15,536 bases of DNA from Thioalkalivibrio sp. (GTDB lineage: Bacteria; Pseudomonadota; Gammaproteobacteria; Ectothiorhodospirales; Ectothiorhodospiraceae), in the NCBI GenBank assembly GCA_003563455.1, contig PWRV01000129.1, positions 1 through 15,536 of the forward strand, read 5' to 3'. Below the pieces are notes generated by a model that ran no database searches, was not told the origin of the DNA, and saw only the letters and a program-made list of their open reading frames with translations. Shown in pieces: positions 14,585 to 15,536 of this stretch. Position numbers and translations under genes: made by a program. Numbering within the stretch: the stretch's first letter is position 1; each line of letters opens with the position of its first letter.

Positions 14585-14721
14585 GTGCGCCATGCGGAAA
14601 GTTCGGTACCAGATCGCTTCGCCAGAAGCGTCGGCGCTGCGTTGGGCAAGTTTGCAATAGGGTGGCTATTCCGGCACTTCTGGCTGTGCTCCATAGTCAC
14701 CGAACTTCCCGCATGGCCCAC
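14585..14721. repeat. 137-bp inverted-repeat (MITE-like or fold-back) element
   Basis: Terminal arms of 23 bp (14585-14607 and 14699-14721) are inverse complements at 21 of 23 positions; the shared core is GCCATGCGG and AAGTTCGGT. A nested perfect pair, GCCAGAAG at 14621-14628 and CTTCTGGC at 14677-14684, makes the whole unit fold back on itself. A tight hairpin, CGCTTC-GCCA-GAAGCG, occupies 14615-14630. There is no internal ORF. The size and shape fit a non-autonomous miniature element or a structured RNA. No clear target-site duplication was seen. Confidence 0.6.
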
Positions 14722-15171
14722 CAGGCAGTTGCTCAATGTCACCATTTTGTCATCCAAGGCGGGCCAAAACGCAGCCTGTCGGCTGCTCGCCTCCCGCGTA
14801 ACGCCGAGGCGCCCGACCATAGCTGATGAGTTCGAGGATAGCACCACCCCACCGAAGGTGCGGCTCGGGTCACGGGCCTCGAGTCGGACCGATGTCGATG
14901 CGAGTCAGACGGTTTCGGCGGCCGGATCGCGTTCGAGGACATCCCTGCTCCTTGCGGGAATAGCGGGGCATGCCGGGCTCGGTGCCACTCATTGGATATT
15001 GCGCGTCGCTTCGGGCATGAATGGTCCCACGGCATGGGCACCGTTTGAAAACATCAGTCGTCCCCGGGATTGAATGGTGACAGGGTTTCTGCATGCTGGT
15101 CGGGGGCGTGGTTCTTTGTCTCCCAATCGCTGCTTCTTCGACGCGCCGGCAAAGGCAACACGTGCTCGTCC

Positions 15172-15177
15172 TATACT
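15172..15177 (+). promoter_or_regulatory. Candidate -10 element before the edge lipoprotein gene
   Basis: TATACT matches the sigma-70 -10 consensus at five of six positions and lies 21 bases before the ATG at 15199. The -35 region at 17-18 bases is a poor match, so this is a weak call. Confidence 0.25.
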
Positions 15178-15198
15178 CGGCGGACGTTATTGCCCAAG

Positions 15199-15536
15199 AT
15201 GCCGAAGAATCAGAAAGCGGTATCGCGCCCCCGACGAACCCGAATGAGCCGGAACCCGCCCCAAGAGCTCTCAACCACCCGCAATGTCGGAGGGTATCGC
15301 GGTCTACTGTACTGCGCAGCGGCCCTGCTGGTTGTGGCCTGCTCGCCATCTGTGGATACGGAGGGCAGGGCCGGAGAGTGGCTGGTCGACCTCGGCTCGG
15401 TGTATTGCAGTCCCGTTCCCGTGGTCAGTTTTTCGGCAGACCGGGACTGGATGCTGTTCTGGACCCGGTATTTTCACAACGATGCCGACACCGGCAGGCG
15501 CTCTCCGATCCTATCGCCGGCACTGCTGGAGGTTGA
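15199..15536 (+). CDS. Putative lipoprotein, partial at the right edge
   Basis: A frame from ATG 15199 stays open to the end of the window, giving 112 residues with no stop. A hydrophobic segment with a lipobox (GLLYCAAALLVVACSPSV) puts the lipidated cysteine at residue 48, so the mature protein would be membrane-anchored outside the cytoplasm. The part after it (AGEWLVDLGSVYCSPVPVVS, DRDWMLFWTRYFHNDADTG) has normal protein-like composition and third-position bias. An in-frame ATG at 15244 gives a shorter, more usual signal of 33 residues and may be the true start; neither has a clear ribosome site. An overlapping frame from 15093 is basic and low-complexity and is rejected. I do not recognise the family. 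Confidence 0.6.
   Translation, partial: MPKNQKAVSRPRRTRMSRNPPQELSTTRNVGGYRGLLYCAAALLVVACSPSVDTEGRAGEWLVDLGSVYCSPVPVVSFSADRDWMLFWTRYFHNDADTGRRSPILSPALLEV

Larger units (their letters stand above)
14537..15198. other. Gene-poor interval downstream of tRNA-Leu
   Basis: No convincing protein-coding gene is visible on either strand in these 662 bases. Open frames here have irregular third-position use and cross the tRNA or repeat. The stretch appears lower in GC than neighbouring genes. It contains the 137-bp inverted-repeat element (14585-14721) and two further small hairpins: GCAGCC/GGCTGC around TGTC at 14771-14786, and GGTCCCA paired with TGGG-ACC at 15023-15042 with one bulged C. No second copy of the tRNA 3' end was seen, so an integrated element cannot be claimed. 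Confidence 0.6.

Noticed and set aside
14317..14847. Minus-strand frame containing GGDGRNRTGTALRPADFKSA
   Set aside because: That peptide is the translation of the tRNA-Leu gene in reverse, a familiar false protein; the rest crosses the inverted-repeat element.
14537..15198. A genomic island integrated at tRNA-Leu
   Set aside because: No integrase gene and no repeat of the tRNA 3' end are visible; a chance CGTCCCC at 15058-15064 is only seven bases.

Overview
The window is GC-rich (strong G/C preference at third codon positions) and looks chromosomal. Its gene content is bacterial: a CusR/CopR-type response regulator, a copper-efflux cluster, class-II dihydroorotase, tRNA-Leu(UAA), a YheT hydrolase and sulfide-quinone-reductase-like flavoproteins. 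This fits a Gram-negative, probably gammaproteobacterial sulfur- or metal-exposed organism (Chromatiales/Ectothiorhodospiraceae-like). That placement is inferred from gene style, not from a marker gene.

Positions 1-4044 form a copper-resistance locus. A truncated response regulator runs leftward off the edge. Divergent from it are a TolC-family protein, a Tat-exported multicopper oxidase of compact two-cupredoxin layout, and a small periplasmic CusF-like protein with a His-rich arm. A 16-bp imperfect palindrome with CusR-box spacing lies in the divergent intergenic region. A 43-codon ORF precedes the TolC gene and shares an ATGA overlap with it. The expected logic is: copper-sensing regulator switches on a periplasmic oxidase, chaperone and outer-membrane component.

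Positions 4096-10860 are a patchwork of short transcription units: a CoA-disulfide-reductase-like flavoprotein (minus), pyrC (plus), an uncharacterised acidic protein (minus), a divergent SQR-like flavoprotein (plus), a YheT-type hydrolase, a two-helix small membrane protein, and an exported DUF151 (bifunctional nuclease family) domain fused to a PDZ domain. Two related intergenic fold-back elements, both starting GCCACGGA, lie at 9568-9646 and 10882-10938.

Positions 10986-14317 are a minus-strand two-gene unit. A large protein joins a KaiC/RecA-like N-terminus without a P-loop to a PEP-synthase-type ATP-grasp domain and an unassigned C-terminal domain. It is followed 26 bp later by a short-chain dehydrogenase. 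The large protein is the least conventional gene here.

Positions 14450-15536 hold tRNA-Leu(UAA), a 137-bp inverted-repeat element just downstream, about 480 bp of apparently non-coding DNA with several small hairpins, and the start of an unrecognised lipoprotein cut by the right edge. I see no CRISPR array, transposase, phage gene or defence system.
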